A stretch of 64,000 nucleotides of DNA, from the NCBI RefSeq assembly GCF_900094585.1, contig NZ_FMAG01000006.1, positions 356,743 to 420,742 on the forward strand, given 5' to 3'. Below, one piece after another: positions 10,349 to 19,082 of the stretch; positions within the stretch are counted from its first letter, which is position 1, and each line of letters begins with the position of its first letter. This DNA is from Martinezella multihospitum (lineage in GTDB: Bacteria > Pseudomonadota > Alphaproteobacteria > Rhizobiales > Rhizobiaceae). The notes beneath the pieces were generated by a model that saw only the letters and a list, made by a program, of their open reading frames with translations, did no database searches and was not told the DNA's origin. Position numbers and translations under genes: made by a program.

Positions 10349-10948
10349 TCAAGCCGTGAGCTTGGCAGCGATCTTGGCGACGTGCGCGCCCTGATACTTT
10401 GCGGCTTCCAGTTCGATTTCGGAGGGCTGGCGCGAGCCGTCGCCATTGGTGATGGTGGAGGCGCCGTAGGGCGAACCGCCCTTGACTTCTTCCGTGCCCA
10501 TCTGACCCTGGAAGGCGTAAGGGAGGCCGACGACGGCCATACCGTGGTGCAGGAGCGTCGGAATGAAGCCGAGGATGGTGGATTCCTGGCCGCCGTGCTG
10601 GGTCGCGGACGAAGTGAAGACCGAGCCAACCTTGCCGACGAGCTTGCCGCCGAACCAGAGACCGCCGGTCTGATCCCAGAAATTGCGCATCTGCGAGGCA
10701 ACCGTGCCGAAACGGGTGCCGGCGCCGACGATGATGGCGTCATATTCGGCCAGTTCGTCCGGCGTTGCGATCGGGGCTTCCTGGTCGAGCTTGAAGTAGG
10801 AGGCCTTGGCGACTTCTTCCGGAACGAGTTCCGGCACGCGCTTCACCGTGACGTCGGCACCGGCGGACTTTGCGCCTTCAGCGACGGCATAGGCCATCTT
10901 CTCGATGTGACCGTAAGCGGAATAATAGAGAACCAGAACCTTAGCCAT
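10349..10948 (-). CDS. wrbA: NAD(P)H:quinone oxidoreductase, WrbA type
   Basis: Tetrameric FMN flavodoxin-like quinone reductase, 199 aa, the standard WrbA length. Motifs are the FMN loop LYYSAYGHIEKMA at the N-terminus, GAGTRFGTVASQMRNFWDQT and GSVFTSSATQHGGQE, all diagnostic of WrbA. It performs two-electron quinone reduction that avoids semiquinone formation. Monocistronic with its own terminator; ATG at 10948. Confidence 0.95.
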   Translation of the reverse strand: MAKVLVLYYSAYGHIEKMAYAVAEGAKSAGADVTVKRVPELVPEEVAKASYFKLDQEAPIATPDELAEYDAIIVGAGTRFGTVASQMRNFWDQTGGLWFGGKLVGKVGSVFTSSATQHGGQESTILGFIPTLLHHGMAVVGLPYAFQGQMGTEEVKGGSPYGASTITNGDGSRQPSEIELEAAKYQGAHVAKIAAKLTA

Positions 10949-11190
10949 AAGAACGTCTCCCGTTTGTTGGACGCGTTGAATGTCGAGGAGTGTTGTATCA
11001 GCGATGCGACAGGGGCACAGCCCCCACGCTCAGAACGCAGTGTTCATCCTGTGTAGACGGAAATTCATTTGCAACATCTTGTGATGACCGGCGGCCCGGC
11101 AAAACGAGCGTTTGCATTCGCCGTAAACAGCGCTACCTATTTCGGACCTTTTTGCGAACGCGCGGATTGCGCATTTTCCTGGATGTCTTC

Positions 11191-11946
11191 ATGTCGAACG
11201 AAACCATTGTCACAGCCGCCATGCTCGCCATCGGCGACGAACTGCTCTCCGGCCGGACGAAGGACAAGAATATCGGCCATCTCGCCGATGTGCTGCTGCT
11301 GGCCGGCATCGACCTGAAGGAAGTCCGCATCGTTGCCGATGATGAGGACGCGATCGTTTCGGCGCTGAACGCCCTGCGCGGTCAGTATGATTACGTCTTC
11401 ACCTCGGGCGGCATCGGCCCGACCCATGACGACATCACCGCCGATGCCATCGCCAAGGCTTTCGGCGTGCCCTGCGAGCACGATGCCGAAGCCATGCGGA
11501 TCATGGGCGAAATGTATGCCCGGCGCGAGATGGAATTCACCGAGGCCCGTCAGCGCATGGCTCGCATGCCTGTGGGATCAAAGCATATCGCCAATCCGGT
11601 CTCGACCGCTCCCGGCTTCAATATCGGCAACGTCTATGTCATGGCAGGCGTGCCGCAGGTTTTCCAGGCGATGCTCGACAATGTCATCCCGACGCTGAAG
11701 ACCGGCGCAAAAGTGCTATCAACAGCGATTTCCTGCCCCTATGGCGAGGGCGAGATCGGCACGCCGCTCGGCCTCATCCAGAAGGCGCATCCCGATACCA
11801 GCATCGGCTCCTACCCTCGCTATGTCGGCCAGTTCTTCTCGACCGAGATTGTTGTACGTGGTCGTTCTGCCGAGCTGGTTGAAAGTGTCGCAGCCGAGGT
11901 GCGCGCGATGATCGAAACCATCCGTCAGTCGAAAGCGACTGCATAA
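11191..11946 (+). CDS. CinA N-terminal / MoCF-type molybdopterin-binding domain protein
   Basis: 251 aa corresponding to the COG1058 part of CinA: AAMLAIGDELLSGRTKDKN, the TSGGIGPTHDDIT loop of the MoaB/MogA fold, and GVPQVFQAMLD. The C-terminal CinA nicotinamide-nucleotide amidase domain is absent, as in many alphaproteobacteria where the halves are separate. Stand-alone proteins of this type are linked to NAD(P) repair (ADP-ribose pyrophosphatase activity), but activity here is unproven. ATG at 11191; longer frames upstream look non-coding. Its last Ala codon and stop are part of a palindromic repeat. Confidence 0.85.
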   Translation: MSNETIVTAAMLAIGDELLSGRTKDKNIGHLADVLLLAGIDLKEVRIVADDEDAIVSALNALRGQYDYVFTSGGIGPTHDDITADAIAKAFGVPCEHDAEAMRIMGEMYARREMEFTEARQRMARMPVGSKHIANPVSTAPGFNIGNVYVMAGVPQVFQAMLDNVIPTLKTGAKVLSTAISCPYGEGEIGTPLGLIQKAHPDTSIGSYPRYVGQFFSTEIVVRGRSAELVESVAAEVRAMIETIRQSKATA

Positions 11947-11985
11947 TTCCTTAAATCGAGATCGATTTAAGGATTAAAATTATGC
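11941..11985. repeat. Palindromic intergenic element overlapping the CinA-N stop codon
   Basis: Outer arms GCATAATT (11941-11948) and AATTATGC (11978-11985) enclose inner arms CCTTAAATCG (11949-11958) and CGATTTAAGG (11963-11972) with an AGAT loop. The TAA stop (11944-11946) lies in the left outer arm. The form resembles the dispersed palindromes of rhizobial genomes; from this window alone I cannot show other copies. Confidence 0.65.
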
Positions 11986-12002
11986 AGCAGACTTAAAGTA
12001 CG

Positions 12003-12042
12003 ACAGCGACCTTTGCGCGTCATATATGACGCGCGGCGCTGT
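12003..12042. repeat. Second palindromic intergenic element
   Basis: Outer arms ACAGCG (12003-12008) and CGCTGT (12037-12042) flank a strong inner hairpin GCGCGTC-ATATAT-GACGCGC (12015-12034). It lies 17 bp after the preceding palindrome, which suggests a mosaic of repeat units. It may also help end the upstream transcript. Confidence 0.6.
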
Positions 12043-12184
12043 ACCGAAAATCAGTCGGCTGAGGCCTCACGTTCAACGAGGGCGTGCAACCGGCTGGGAA
12101 CTCTCAGCGCGTTCGGGACGTTATCTTGTAGCGGAATGCTGATATCATGATCCGATCCAACCCTTCCGCATGGGAGATCTCTTC

Positions 12185-13030
12185 ATGTCCTACAAAACGA
12201 TAGTGACCGTTCTCGACAATCCCGACAATACGCGCATCGCTGCAGAGTTTTCGGCAGCGCTCGCGAAGGAGCACGGCGCCTATGTCGTCGGGCTTCATGC
12301 GGAAATCGTCTCGACCGTTCCGCTGGTGGCGCCGATGGAGATTCCAGACCCTGTTGCGGTTCAGGCGCTTCAGGATGTCGCCCATAATCAGGCGGTCGAC
12401 ATCGAGCGGGTGTTCCGCTCGAAGATGGAGGCCTCCGGTCTCGACTACGAATGGCACAGCTTTGCCAGTACCGTCGGCTACGGCACCGAACCACTGATCG
12501 AAAGCGCCCGCAGCGCCGATCTTCTGGTGGCAGTGCAGCCGGACCCGTCAAAATACGCCGACACGCAAGTCGATGTCGAAACCTTCCTGTTCGACAGCGG
12601 CCGGCCGGTCCTGCTGATCCCCTATATTCTCAAGGAGCCGAAGCCCGTCCGCCGCGTGCTGATCGCCTGGAACGGCTCCAAGGAAGTGGCCCGCGCCACC
12701 TTCGACGCCCTGCCTTTCCTCAAGACTGCGGATTCGGTCGAGATCCTTTCGGTCAGCACGTCGGAAAAAGACCCGCATCCGTCCAGAGAAACCGGCGTCC
12801 GGATAGCAGCGGCGCTGACACGCCATGGCGTTCGCGCCAAGTTCGAGACGGCAGCCTGCACCGGCAAATCGACGCCATCTCAGGTCATCGAAAACCGTCT
12901 GGCCGACGATAGCATCGACCTGCTGGTCATGGGCGCCTATACGCATTCCTGGCTGTGGCAGATGATCTTCGGCGGCACGACGCGCACCCTGCTGCAATCG
13001 ATGACGGCAATGACGTTGCTGGCCCGCTGA
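12185..13030 (+). CDS. Tandem universal stress protein (UspA family)
   Basis: 281 aa holding two Usp folds: N-terminal YKTIVTVLDNPDN to about residue 145, and a second domain from RRVLIAWNGSKEVARATFDA. The C-terminal ATP-binding signature is present as VMGAYTHSWLWQMIFGGTTR (G-x2-G-x9-G-[S/T] type), so the second domain probably binds nucleotide; the first lacks a clear signature. A GGGAG box lies upstream of the ATG at 12185. Cytosolic stress protein; exact role not predictable. Confidence 0.9.
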   Translation: MSYKTIVTVLDNPDNTRIAAEFSAALAKEHGAYVVGLHAEIVSTVPLVAPMEIPDPVAVQALQDVAHNQAVDIERVFRSKMEASGLDYEWHSFASTVGYGTEPLIESARSADLLVAVQPDPSKYADTQVDVETFLFDSGRPVLLIPYILKEPKPVRRVLIAWNGSKEVARATFDALPFLKTADSVEILSVSTSEKDPHPSRETGVRIAAALTRHGVRAKFETAACTGKSTPSQVIENRLADDSIDLLVMGAYTHSWLWQMIFGGTTRTLLQSMTAMTLLAR

Positions 13031-13346
13031 GCGGCTGAAAGCTCAAATCCTATGTCAACCGGTGCAAATGTGCATCGGTTGACCGCTTTGCGGCTATTGC
13101 CTTTTGCCTGCAAATCCAGCAGAAAGCAGCGACCGATGACAGAATTCCCGCCAGGGAACCGTTCGCGCGGTCGAAGGAGCATGATCCCGAAAAGCATATG
13201 GCTTTTCTTGGACGAGATCCTGTTCAAGCAGATAGCAAGCGAATCGCGTTCCGGATTTGGTTCTTGGTCCGCGCCCGCCGCGGGGTCTGCTCAGGGTCGC
13301 CGGCGCTGCCGGTGCGTCATTATTCCATGCCCCGGAGCCTTCTGCC
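13031..13346. repeat. 316-bp intergenic region with a REP-like palindrome (13181-13220)
   Basis: Between the Usp and gpt genes. The recognisable part is GATC-CC-GAAAAGC-ATATG-GCTTTTC-...-GATC: inner arms 13189-13195 and 13201-13207, outer GATC at 13184-13187 and 13216-13219. This looks like the rhizobial GCATGATC...GAAAA element in degenerate form. No gene is seen in the rest. Confidence 0.5.
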
Positions 13347-13844
13347 ATGTCCCTGCCCGATAAAGCCTTTCCCGTATCCTGGGATCAGTTCCATCGCGAT
13401 GCGCGCGCGCTTGCCTGGCGGCTTGCCGGCCTCAACCGTGAATTCAAGGCAATCGTCTGCATCACCCGCGGCGGCCTCGTGCCGGCTGCCATCATCTCTC
13501 GCGAGCTCAATATCCGGCTGATCGAGACCGTCTGTGTCGCCTCCTATCACGACTATTCCAGCCAGGGCGAAATGAACCTGCTCAAAGGCATCGCACCGGA
13601 ACTGTCGGTCAATGGCGGTGAAGGCGTCCTCGTCATTGACGATCTCACCGATACCGGCAAGACCGCTCTCGAAGTCCGCGCCCTGCTGCCCAAGGCGCAT
13701 TTTGCCTGCGTCTACGCCAAGCCGACCGGCGTTCCTACAATCGACACCTTTATCACAGAGGTCAGCCAGGACACCTGGATCTACTTCCCGTGGGACATGG
13801 GCTTCACCTATCAGGAGCCGATCGCCAAGGGGCATCGCGGCTGA
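13347..13844 (+). CDS. gpt: Xanthine phosphoribosyltransferase
   Basis: Type I phosphoribosyltransferase of 165 aa that salvages xanthine/guanine with PRPP. The PRPP-binding motif is VLVIDDLTDTGKTA (about residues 92-105), and CITRGGLVPAAIISRELN is the PRPP pyrophosphate loop. The SYHDYSSQGEMNLLKG hood region matches Gpt-type XPRT. I chose the ATG at 13347, since an upstream frame to 13257 adds low-complexity Arg/Pro/Ala sequence. Likely membrane-associated in enterics; not assessable here. Confidence 0.92.
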   Translation: MSLPDKAFPVSWDQFHRDARALAWRLAGLNREFKAIVCITRGGLVPAAIISRELNIRLIETVCVASYHDYSSQGEMNLLKGIAPELSVNGGEGVLVIDDLTDTGKTALEVRALLPKAHFACVYAKPTGVPTIDTFITEVSQDTWIYFPWDMGFTYQEPIAKGHRG

Positions 13845-14617
13845 TCTCCAGCTGCCGTCAGCGCGAATCAGTCATGATCCGCGCGCGGTGGTGAAATATG
13901 ATTCGGATAACGGTAATAGAGGTGGGCGCTGCGGCGCCCACTAGATTTAGTGGGCGTCACAAAGACGAGAAAGCGTGAGATTCAAGGCTTTCCGCGCGAA
14001 TCATGATGCGCCACAGCATGAATTTACTGCGCTGCCAATGGCATCGAGGTCACGGTCACAATTTTGTCGCTTTCGACACCGGCGGTGATGATACTTGTTG
14101 CGCCAACGGTCGCACGAAGGGCGAGCATCCCTCCCCAACCTCTTGAATCTCTTAGCCTACTGGCATTTCCCCAGTTTCCACAGGCAAGCCCACAAGATAT
14201 TGTGGTTAGCAATCCATTACAAACCACCCCTTGACGGAATCGGGTCTTTCAAAGTTAATGGACGACGTTGCGGCGGCGACTGGACCAGGCGGGGTTACGA
14301 GGGCTGGTTCTCAATTCGAAATCGGATTTGGATTCAAGGCGATTCACCTATGCAGGTGACCGCCGTGAGGGTTTTTGTGTCGATCTCGAGGCAGCCGAAA
14401 AAACACATGCGGGGACTGGCGGCAATAAGCTGTTAATACTATATTTAGTGTTTGCGGCCACCATCACCACAATATACAGGAAAGACATCTCCGGGTGACA
14501 CCTCCTGTGAAAGAGCGGATCGGAAGCTGGCTGCGCGTTGAATTCGCGATGCCGGAATGAGAATTTTTGCGCCCTGTTTTCATGCGGGCGCGCACCAACG
14601 AATGAAGGATTGGGACC
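13845..14617. other. 773-bp gene-poor region: leader and promoter of nrdJ
   Basis: No convincing gene. A 67-codon open frame on the minus strand (14024-14227) has no recognisable family and no good start context. Two NrdR-box-like sites (14436-14482) and a hairpin GCGCCC...GGGCGC shortly before nrdJ lie in the last 200 bp. I looked for a cobalamin riboswitch and did not find a convincing B12 box. Confidence 0.6.
14436..14482 (+). promoter_or_regulatory. Tandem NrdR-box-like operators upstream of nrdJ
   Basis: Box 1 (14436-14451) is ATACTATATTTAGTGT and fits the NrdR consensus (acaCwAtATaTwGtgt) at 14 of 16 positions by my alignment. Box 2 (14467-14482) is CCACAATATACAGGAA, with 11 of 16. They are 31 bp apart, about three helical turns, as is usual for paired NrdR boxes. 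They lie about 135-180 bp before the nrdJ ATG. Repression of nrdJ by NrdR with (d)ATP is inferred. Confidence 0.6.
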
Positions 14618-17600
14618 ATGCGCATCGAACGCCGTTTTACGAAGGCCGGCCAGTCACCCTATGCGGACATCGAATTCCGCAAGGCGACGAGCGAGATCAA
14701 GAATCCTGACGGTTCGATCGTGTTCCGCCTCGAAAACATCGACGTACCCGCGCAGTTCTCGCAGGTCGCCGCCGACATTCTGGCGCAGAAGTATTTCCGC
14801 AAGGCCGGCGTGCCTGCCAAGCTCAGACGTGTCGAGGAAAACGACGTTCCTTCCTTCCTGTGGCGCTCCGTGCCCGACGATGCGGCCATGAAGGACCTGC
14901 CGAAGGACCAGCAGAACGGTTCCGAAACCGATGCGCGCCAGGTCTTCGATCGCCTCGCCGGCACCTGGACCTACTGGGGCTGGAAAGGCGGCTATTTCTC
15001 GTCCGAGGAAGACGCCTCCGCCTTCCGCGACGAGCTTGCCTATATGCTTGCCACCCAGCGCGTCGCTCCGAATTCGCCGCAGTGGTTCAACACCGGCATG
15101 CACTGGGCCTACGGCATCGACGGCCCCGGCCAGGGCCACTATTATGTCGACCCGTTCACCGGCAAGCTCACCAAGTCCAAGTCGGCCTATGAGCATCCGC
15201 AGCCGCATGCCTGCTTCATTCAGTCGGTCGAAGACGATCTCGTCAACGAAGGCGGCATCATGGACCTCTGGGTTCGTGAAGCCCGTCTCTTCAAGTACGG
15301 CTCCGGCACCGGCTCGAACTTCTCGATGCTGCGCGCCGAGGGTGAAAAGCTTTCCGGTGGCGGCCGTTCCTCCGGCCTCATGAGCTTCCTGAAGATCGGC
15401 GACCGCGCTGCCGGCGCCATCAAGTCGGGCGGCACGACCCGCCGCGCCGCCAAGATGGTCGTCGTCGACATCGACCATCCGGATATCGAGGACTACATCA
15501 ACTGGAAGGTCAAGGAAGAGCAGAAGGTTGCTGCTCTCGTGACCGGCTCCAAGATCGTCGCCAAGCACCTGAAGGCGATCATGAAGGCGACCGTCAATTG
15601 CGAAGGCGACAATGACGATTGCTTCGACCCGGCCAAGAACCCTGCGCTGAAGCGCGAGATACGCGCTGCCAAGAAGGACCAGGTTCCGGAAAACTATGTC
15701 CAGCGCGTCATTCAGTTCGCCCGCCAGGGCTACACGGATCTCGAATTCAAGACCTACGACACCGACTGGGATTCGGAAGCCTATCTCACCGTATCCGGCC
15801 AGAACTCCAACAACTCGGTCTCGATCAAGGACGACTTCCTGCGCGCCGTCGAGAATGATGGCGACTGGAATCTGACCGCCCGCAAGGACGGCAAGGTCGT
15901 CAAGACGCTGAAGGCTCGCGATCTCTGGGAGTCCATCTCCTACGCCGCCTGGGCATCGGCCGATCCGGGCCTGCACTTCAACACGACGATGAACGATTGG
16001 CACACTAGCCCGGCTGCCGGCCCGATCCGTGCATCCAATCCGTGCTCGGAATACATGTTCCTCGACGACACGGCCTGCAACCTCGCTTCGCTGAACCTGA
16101 TGACCTTCAAGGACGCGGCGACGAAGCGCATCAACATTGCCGACTACGAGCATGCCGTCCGCCTCTGGACCGTCGTTCTCGAAATCTCTGTCATGATGGC
16201 GCAGTTCCCCTCGCGCCGCATCGCCGAGCTTTCCTACGAATACCGCACGCTCGGCCTCGGATACGCCAATATCGGCGGCCTGCTGATGTCGTCGGGTATT
16301 CCCTATGACAGCGACGAAGCCCGCGCCATCGCCGGCTCGCTGACCGCAATCATGACCGGCATCGCCTATGCGACGTCGGCCGAGATGGCCTCCGAACTCG
16401 GGACCTTCCCGATGTTCAAGCCGAACCGCGAAAACATGCTGCGCGTCATCCGCAACCATCGCCGCGCCGCTTACGGCGAGGCCTCGGGCTATGAAAACCT
16501 GTCGGTTAATCCGGTGGCGCTGATCCACTCCGACAATCCGGACCAGGATCTCGTTGCCCATGCCAAGGCTGCCTGGGACAAGGCGCTAGAACTCGGCGAG
16601 AAGCACGGCTACCGCAATGCCCAGGCAACCGTTATCGCGCCGACCGGCACGATCGGTCTCGTCATGGATTGCGACACCACCGGCATCGAGCCGGACTTCG
16701 CCCTGGTGAAGTTCAAGAAACTCGCCGGCGGCGGCTACTTCAAGATCATCAACCGCGCCGTTCCGGAAGCGCTGCGCACGCTCGGCTATTCGGAAAGCCA
16801 GATCGCCGAGATCGAGGCTTACGCCGTCGGCCATGGCAACCTGAACCAGGCTCCGGCCATCAACCCGTCGACGCTGAAGGCCAAGGGCTTCACCGCCGAG
16901 AAGGTCGATGCCGTCAACGCCGCGCTCAAGAGCGCCTTCGACATCAAGTTCGTCTTCAACCAGTGGACGCTCGGCGCCGACTTCCTGAAGGGCACACTGA
17001 AGGTGTCCGACGAGCAGATGGCCGACATGAGCTTCAACTTGCTCGATCACCTCGGCTTCTCGAAGAAGGACATCGAAGCCGCCAACATCCACGTCTGCGG
17101 TGCGATGACGCTGGAAGGCGCTCCATTCCTCAAGAACGAACATCTCGCCGTCTTCGATTGCGCCAATCCTTGCGGCAAGATCGGCAAGCGCTACCTCTCG
17201 GTCGAAAGCCACATCCGCATGATGGCTGCCGCCCAGCCCTTCATCTCGGGTGCAATTTCCAAGACGATCAACATGCCGAACGAGGCGACCGTCGAGGATT
17301 GCAAGACCGCCTACATGCTCTCCTGGAAGCTTGGCCTTAAGGCGAACGCTCTCTATCGCGATGGCTCCAAGCTCAGCCAGCCGCTGAACGCCTCGCTGAT
17401 CGAGGACGACAGCGACGAGGATGCGCTGGAGGAGTTCCTGCAGGCTCCGGCGGCCGCACAGGCTGTCACCATCACGGAAAAGATCGTCGAGCGCGTGATC
17501 GAAAAGGTCATCCGCACGCAGGAAAAGCTGCCGGGCCGCCGCAAGGGCTACACCCAGAAGGCCAAGATCGGCGGTCACACCATCTTCCTGCGCACCGGCG

Positions 17601-18424
17601 AATATGACGACGGCCGCCTCGGCGAAATCTTCCTTGATATGAACAAGGAAGGCTCGGCCCTGCGCGCCTTCATCAACAACTTCGCGATCTCCGTCTCGCT
17701 CGGCCTGCAATATGGCGTGCCGCTCGAGGAATATGTCGACGCCTTCACCTTCACCAAGTTCGAGCCGGCCGGCATTGTGACTGGCAATGACGCCATCAAG
17801 AATGCCACGTCGATCCTCGACTACGTGTTCCGCGAACTGGCGATCTCCTATCTCGGCCGCCACGATCTCGCCCATGTCGACACGTCCGACTTCAACAACA
17901 CGGCGCTCGGCCGCGGTGTTTCCGAAGGCAAGGCCGATGTCGTCTCCAAGGGCCTGACCCGCGGCTACAAGCCGACACTGGTGCCGACATCGGGCGAGCG
18001 TCCGGCAGCCGAAGTGAAGGGTTCGGCAACCGCCGCCCCTGCCCGCGCTGCCTCGCTTTCGACCGTGACAGCCTTTGCCGGCAACACGGTGCGCAAGCTG
18101 GAGCCGGCAGGCGCCGTCTCCACTTCCGAAGTCGTCGCCTTCAAGCGCGATTATGAAGAGCGTGCCAAGGAACTGGCCGAAGAGATCGCCGAGGAATTGG
18201 CAAGCGAAACCGCGGAGACCACCGGCCTCTTCAGCGACAAGGCCGCGAGCGACGCAGCAGCCGCGAAAACGGACGCCAAGAAGCTGGAATCCGAGCGCCG
18301 CGCCCGCTCCATCATGCAGGGCTATACCGGCAACATGTGCACCGAGTGCCAGAACTTCACGATGGTCCGCAACGGCACCTGCGAGAAGTGCGACACCTGC
18401 GGCGCAACGAGCGGCTGCAGCTGA
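14618..18424 (+). CDS. nrdJ: Vitamin B12-dependent (class II) ribonucleoside-diphosphate reductase
   Basis: Adenosylcobalamin-dependent ribonucleotide reductase, 1268 aa, the long alphaproteobacterial form. It makes deoxynucleotides with or without oxygen. The active-site segment SNPCSEYMFLDDTACNLASL carries the catalytic Asn, Cys and Glu. The N-terminal part has SPQWFNTG and GSGTGSNFS; the C-terminus ends in a Cys-rich tail (CTECQNFTMVRNGTCEKCDT, then CGATSGCS) combining a zinc-ribbon-like cluster with reducible cysteines. ATG at 14618 has GAAGGATTGGGACC upstream. It is monocistronic, and no nrdAB is seen nearby. Confidence 0.97.
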   Translation: MRIERRFTKAGQSPYADIEFRKATSEIKNPDGSIVFRLENIDVPAQFSQVAADILAQKYFRKAGVPAKLRRVEENDVPSFLWRSVPDDAAMKDLPKDQQNGSETDARQVFDRLAGTWTYWGWKGGYFSSEEDASAFRDELAYMLATQRVAPNSPQWFNTGMHWAYGIDGPGQGHYYVDPFTGKLTKSKSAYEHPQPHACFIQSVEDDLVNEGGIMDLWVREARLFKYGSGTGSNFSMLRAEGEKLSGGGRSSGLMSFLKIGDRAAGAIKSGGTTRRAAKMVVVDIDHPDIEDYINWKVKEEQKVAALVTGSKIVAKHLKAIMKATVNCEGDNDDCFDPAKNPALKREIRAAKKDQVPENYVQRVIQFARQGYTDLEFKTYDTDWDSEAYLTVSGQNSNNSVSIKDDFLRAVENDGDWNLTARKDGKVVKTLKARDLWESISYAAWASADPGLHFNTTMNDWHTSPAAGPIRASNPCSEYMFLDDTACNLASLNLMTFKDAATKRINIADYEHAVRLWTVVLEISVMMAQFPSRRIAELSYEYRTLGLGYANIGGLLMSSGIPYDSDEARAIAGSLTAIMTGIAYATSAEMASELGTFPMFKPNRENMLRVIRNHRRAAYGEASGYENLSVNPVALIHSDNPDQDLVAHAKAAWDKALELGEKHGYRNAQATVIAPTGTIGLVMDCDTTGIEPDFALVKFKKLAGGGYFKIINRAVPEALRTLGYSESQIAEIEAYAVGHGNLNQAPAINPSTLKAKGFTAEKVDAVNAALKSAFDIKFVFNQWTLGADFLKGTLKVSDEQMADMSFNLLDHLGFSKKDIEAANIHVCGAMTLEGAPFLKNEHLAVFDCANPCGKIGKRYLSVESHIRMMAAAQPFISGAISKTINMPNEATVEDCKTAYMLSWKLGLKANALYRDGSKLSQPLNASLIEDDSDEDALEEFLQAPAAAQAVTITEKIVERVIEKVIRTQEKLPGRRKGYTQKAKIGGHTIFLRTGEYDDGRLGEIFLDMNKEGSALRAFINNFAISVSLGLQYGVPLEEYVDAFTFTKFEPAGIVTGNDAIKNATSILDYVFRELAISYLGRHDLAHVDTSDFNNTALGRGVSEGKADVVSKGLTRGYKPTLVPTSGERPAAEVKGSATAAPARAASLSTVTAFAGNTVRKLEPAGAVSTSEVVAFKRDYEERAKELAEEIAEELASETAETTGLFSDKAASDAAAAKTDAKKLESERRARSIMQGYTGNMCTECQNFTMVRNGTCEKCDTCGATSGCS

Positions 18425-18497
18425 GCGTTCGACTGATCGCCCGGGTGCTGGCAGTCAATGAATTTGACGCGCAGCCACTAGAATGACGCAGTAAAAC

Positions 18498-18525
18498 GAA
18501 GGCCGCAACATCCGCTGCGGCCTTC
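18498..18525 (-). terminator. Hairpin terminator between nrdJ and a small minus-strand gene
   Basis: A 10-bp perfect stem GAAGGCCGCA / TGCGGCCTTC with an 8-nt loop. On the minus strand it is followed by GTTTTAC, so it suits the 35-aa gene at 18604-18711; it may also end nrdJ transcription. Confidence 0.65.
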
Positions 18526-18603
18526 GAGACTCAGAGAACCGCGAAAAAGCCGCCCATCGCCCCCATGTGGGGAAGCGCGCGCTTCTCCGGTCCGCTGGTT
18601 TCG

Positions 18604-18711
18604 TTATTTCTTCTTCTCTTGATCGCGATGCCACTTGATGGCGAAGAACATGCCCGTGCCTAACACGAGAAGCTTGAGCGGAAAGAAGACTATAGGGAAC
18701 CAATCCCACAT
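18604..18711 (-). CDS. Small single-pass membrane protein, 35 aa
   Basis: Starts MWDWFPIVFFPLKLLVLGTG: an aromatic N-terminus, one hydrophobic helix (about residues 5-26) and a charged C-terminus ending KWHRDQEKKK. It resembles short conserved rhizobial membrane proteins I recall, but I cannot name a family. The ATG at 18711 is preferred over a frame start at 18792, because the extra residues look non-coding and GGAAA lies about 9 bases upstream. It has its own downstream hairpin (18498-18525). Function unknown. Confidence 0.55.
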   Translation of the reverse strand: MWDWFPIVFFPLKLLVLGTGMFFAIKWHRDQEKKK

Positions 18712-19082
18712 TTCGGATATTTCCAGGCTATTACTTGACACTCTATCGTGGGGGAGCATTACCTCAAAACTGCAGCATACAACATCAGCCATGTTGACGC
18801 AGATGAGATCATAACATTCCCATCACATGGCATGAGTGGGCTCGCCCCATGTATCCGGACAGGTTGTTTAACCTAACAAGCTGGTGACCGCTTCTGGCGC
18901 ATTCTTGCCACCTCTATCACAACCGCAGCGTCCGAAACGGGCCAACATTCTTGGTCAAGGTGCTAGGAAAGCAGCGCTTACCCCCTTCCTTACGCGGGTG
19001 GTAAACAGGCTACCTGGCGCTTTAAAGCTAAAAAAACCGACCTAAATCCCCATCAAAAAGCTGTGCGAACGAAGAGGACTTG
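18712..19082. other. 371-bp intergenic region, no gene seen
   Basis: Divergent spacer between the 35-aa membrane protein and the DUF1963 gene, so it must hold two promoters. The only structure I see is a weak TTACC...GGTAA hairpin (18978-19004). No clear operator is visible. Confidence 0.5.

Noticed and set aside
14024..14227. 67-codon minus-strand frame upstream of nrdJ
   Set aside because: No ribosome binding site, no family and an odd composition; not enough to call a gene.
14230..14600. Cobalamin riboswitch upstream of nrdJ
   Set aside because: Expected from the B12 cofactor, but no convincing B12 box or core could be found by eye, and class II reductases are usually not under this switch. 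NrdR-like boxes fit better. A Rfam covariance search would settle it.
14654..17875. Long antisense frames across nrdJ
   Set aside because: Codon-bias shadows of a conserved enzyme; no recognisable domains.
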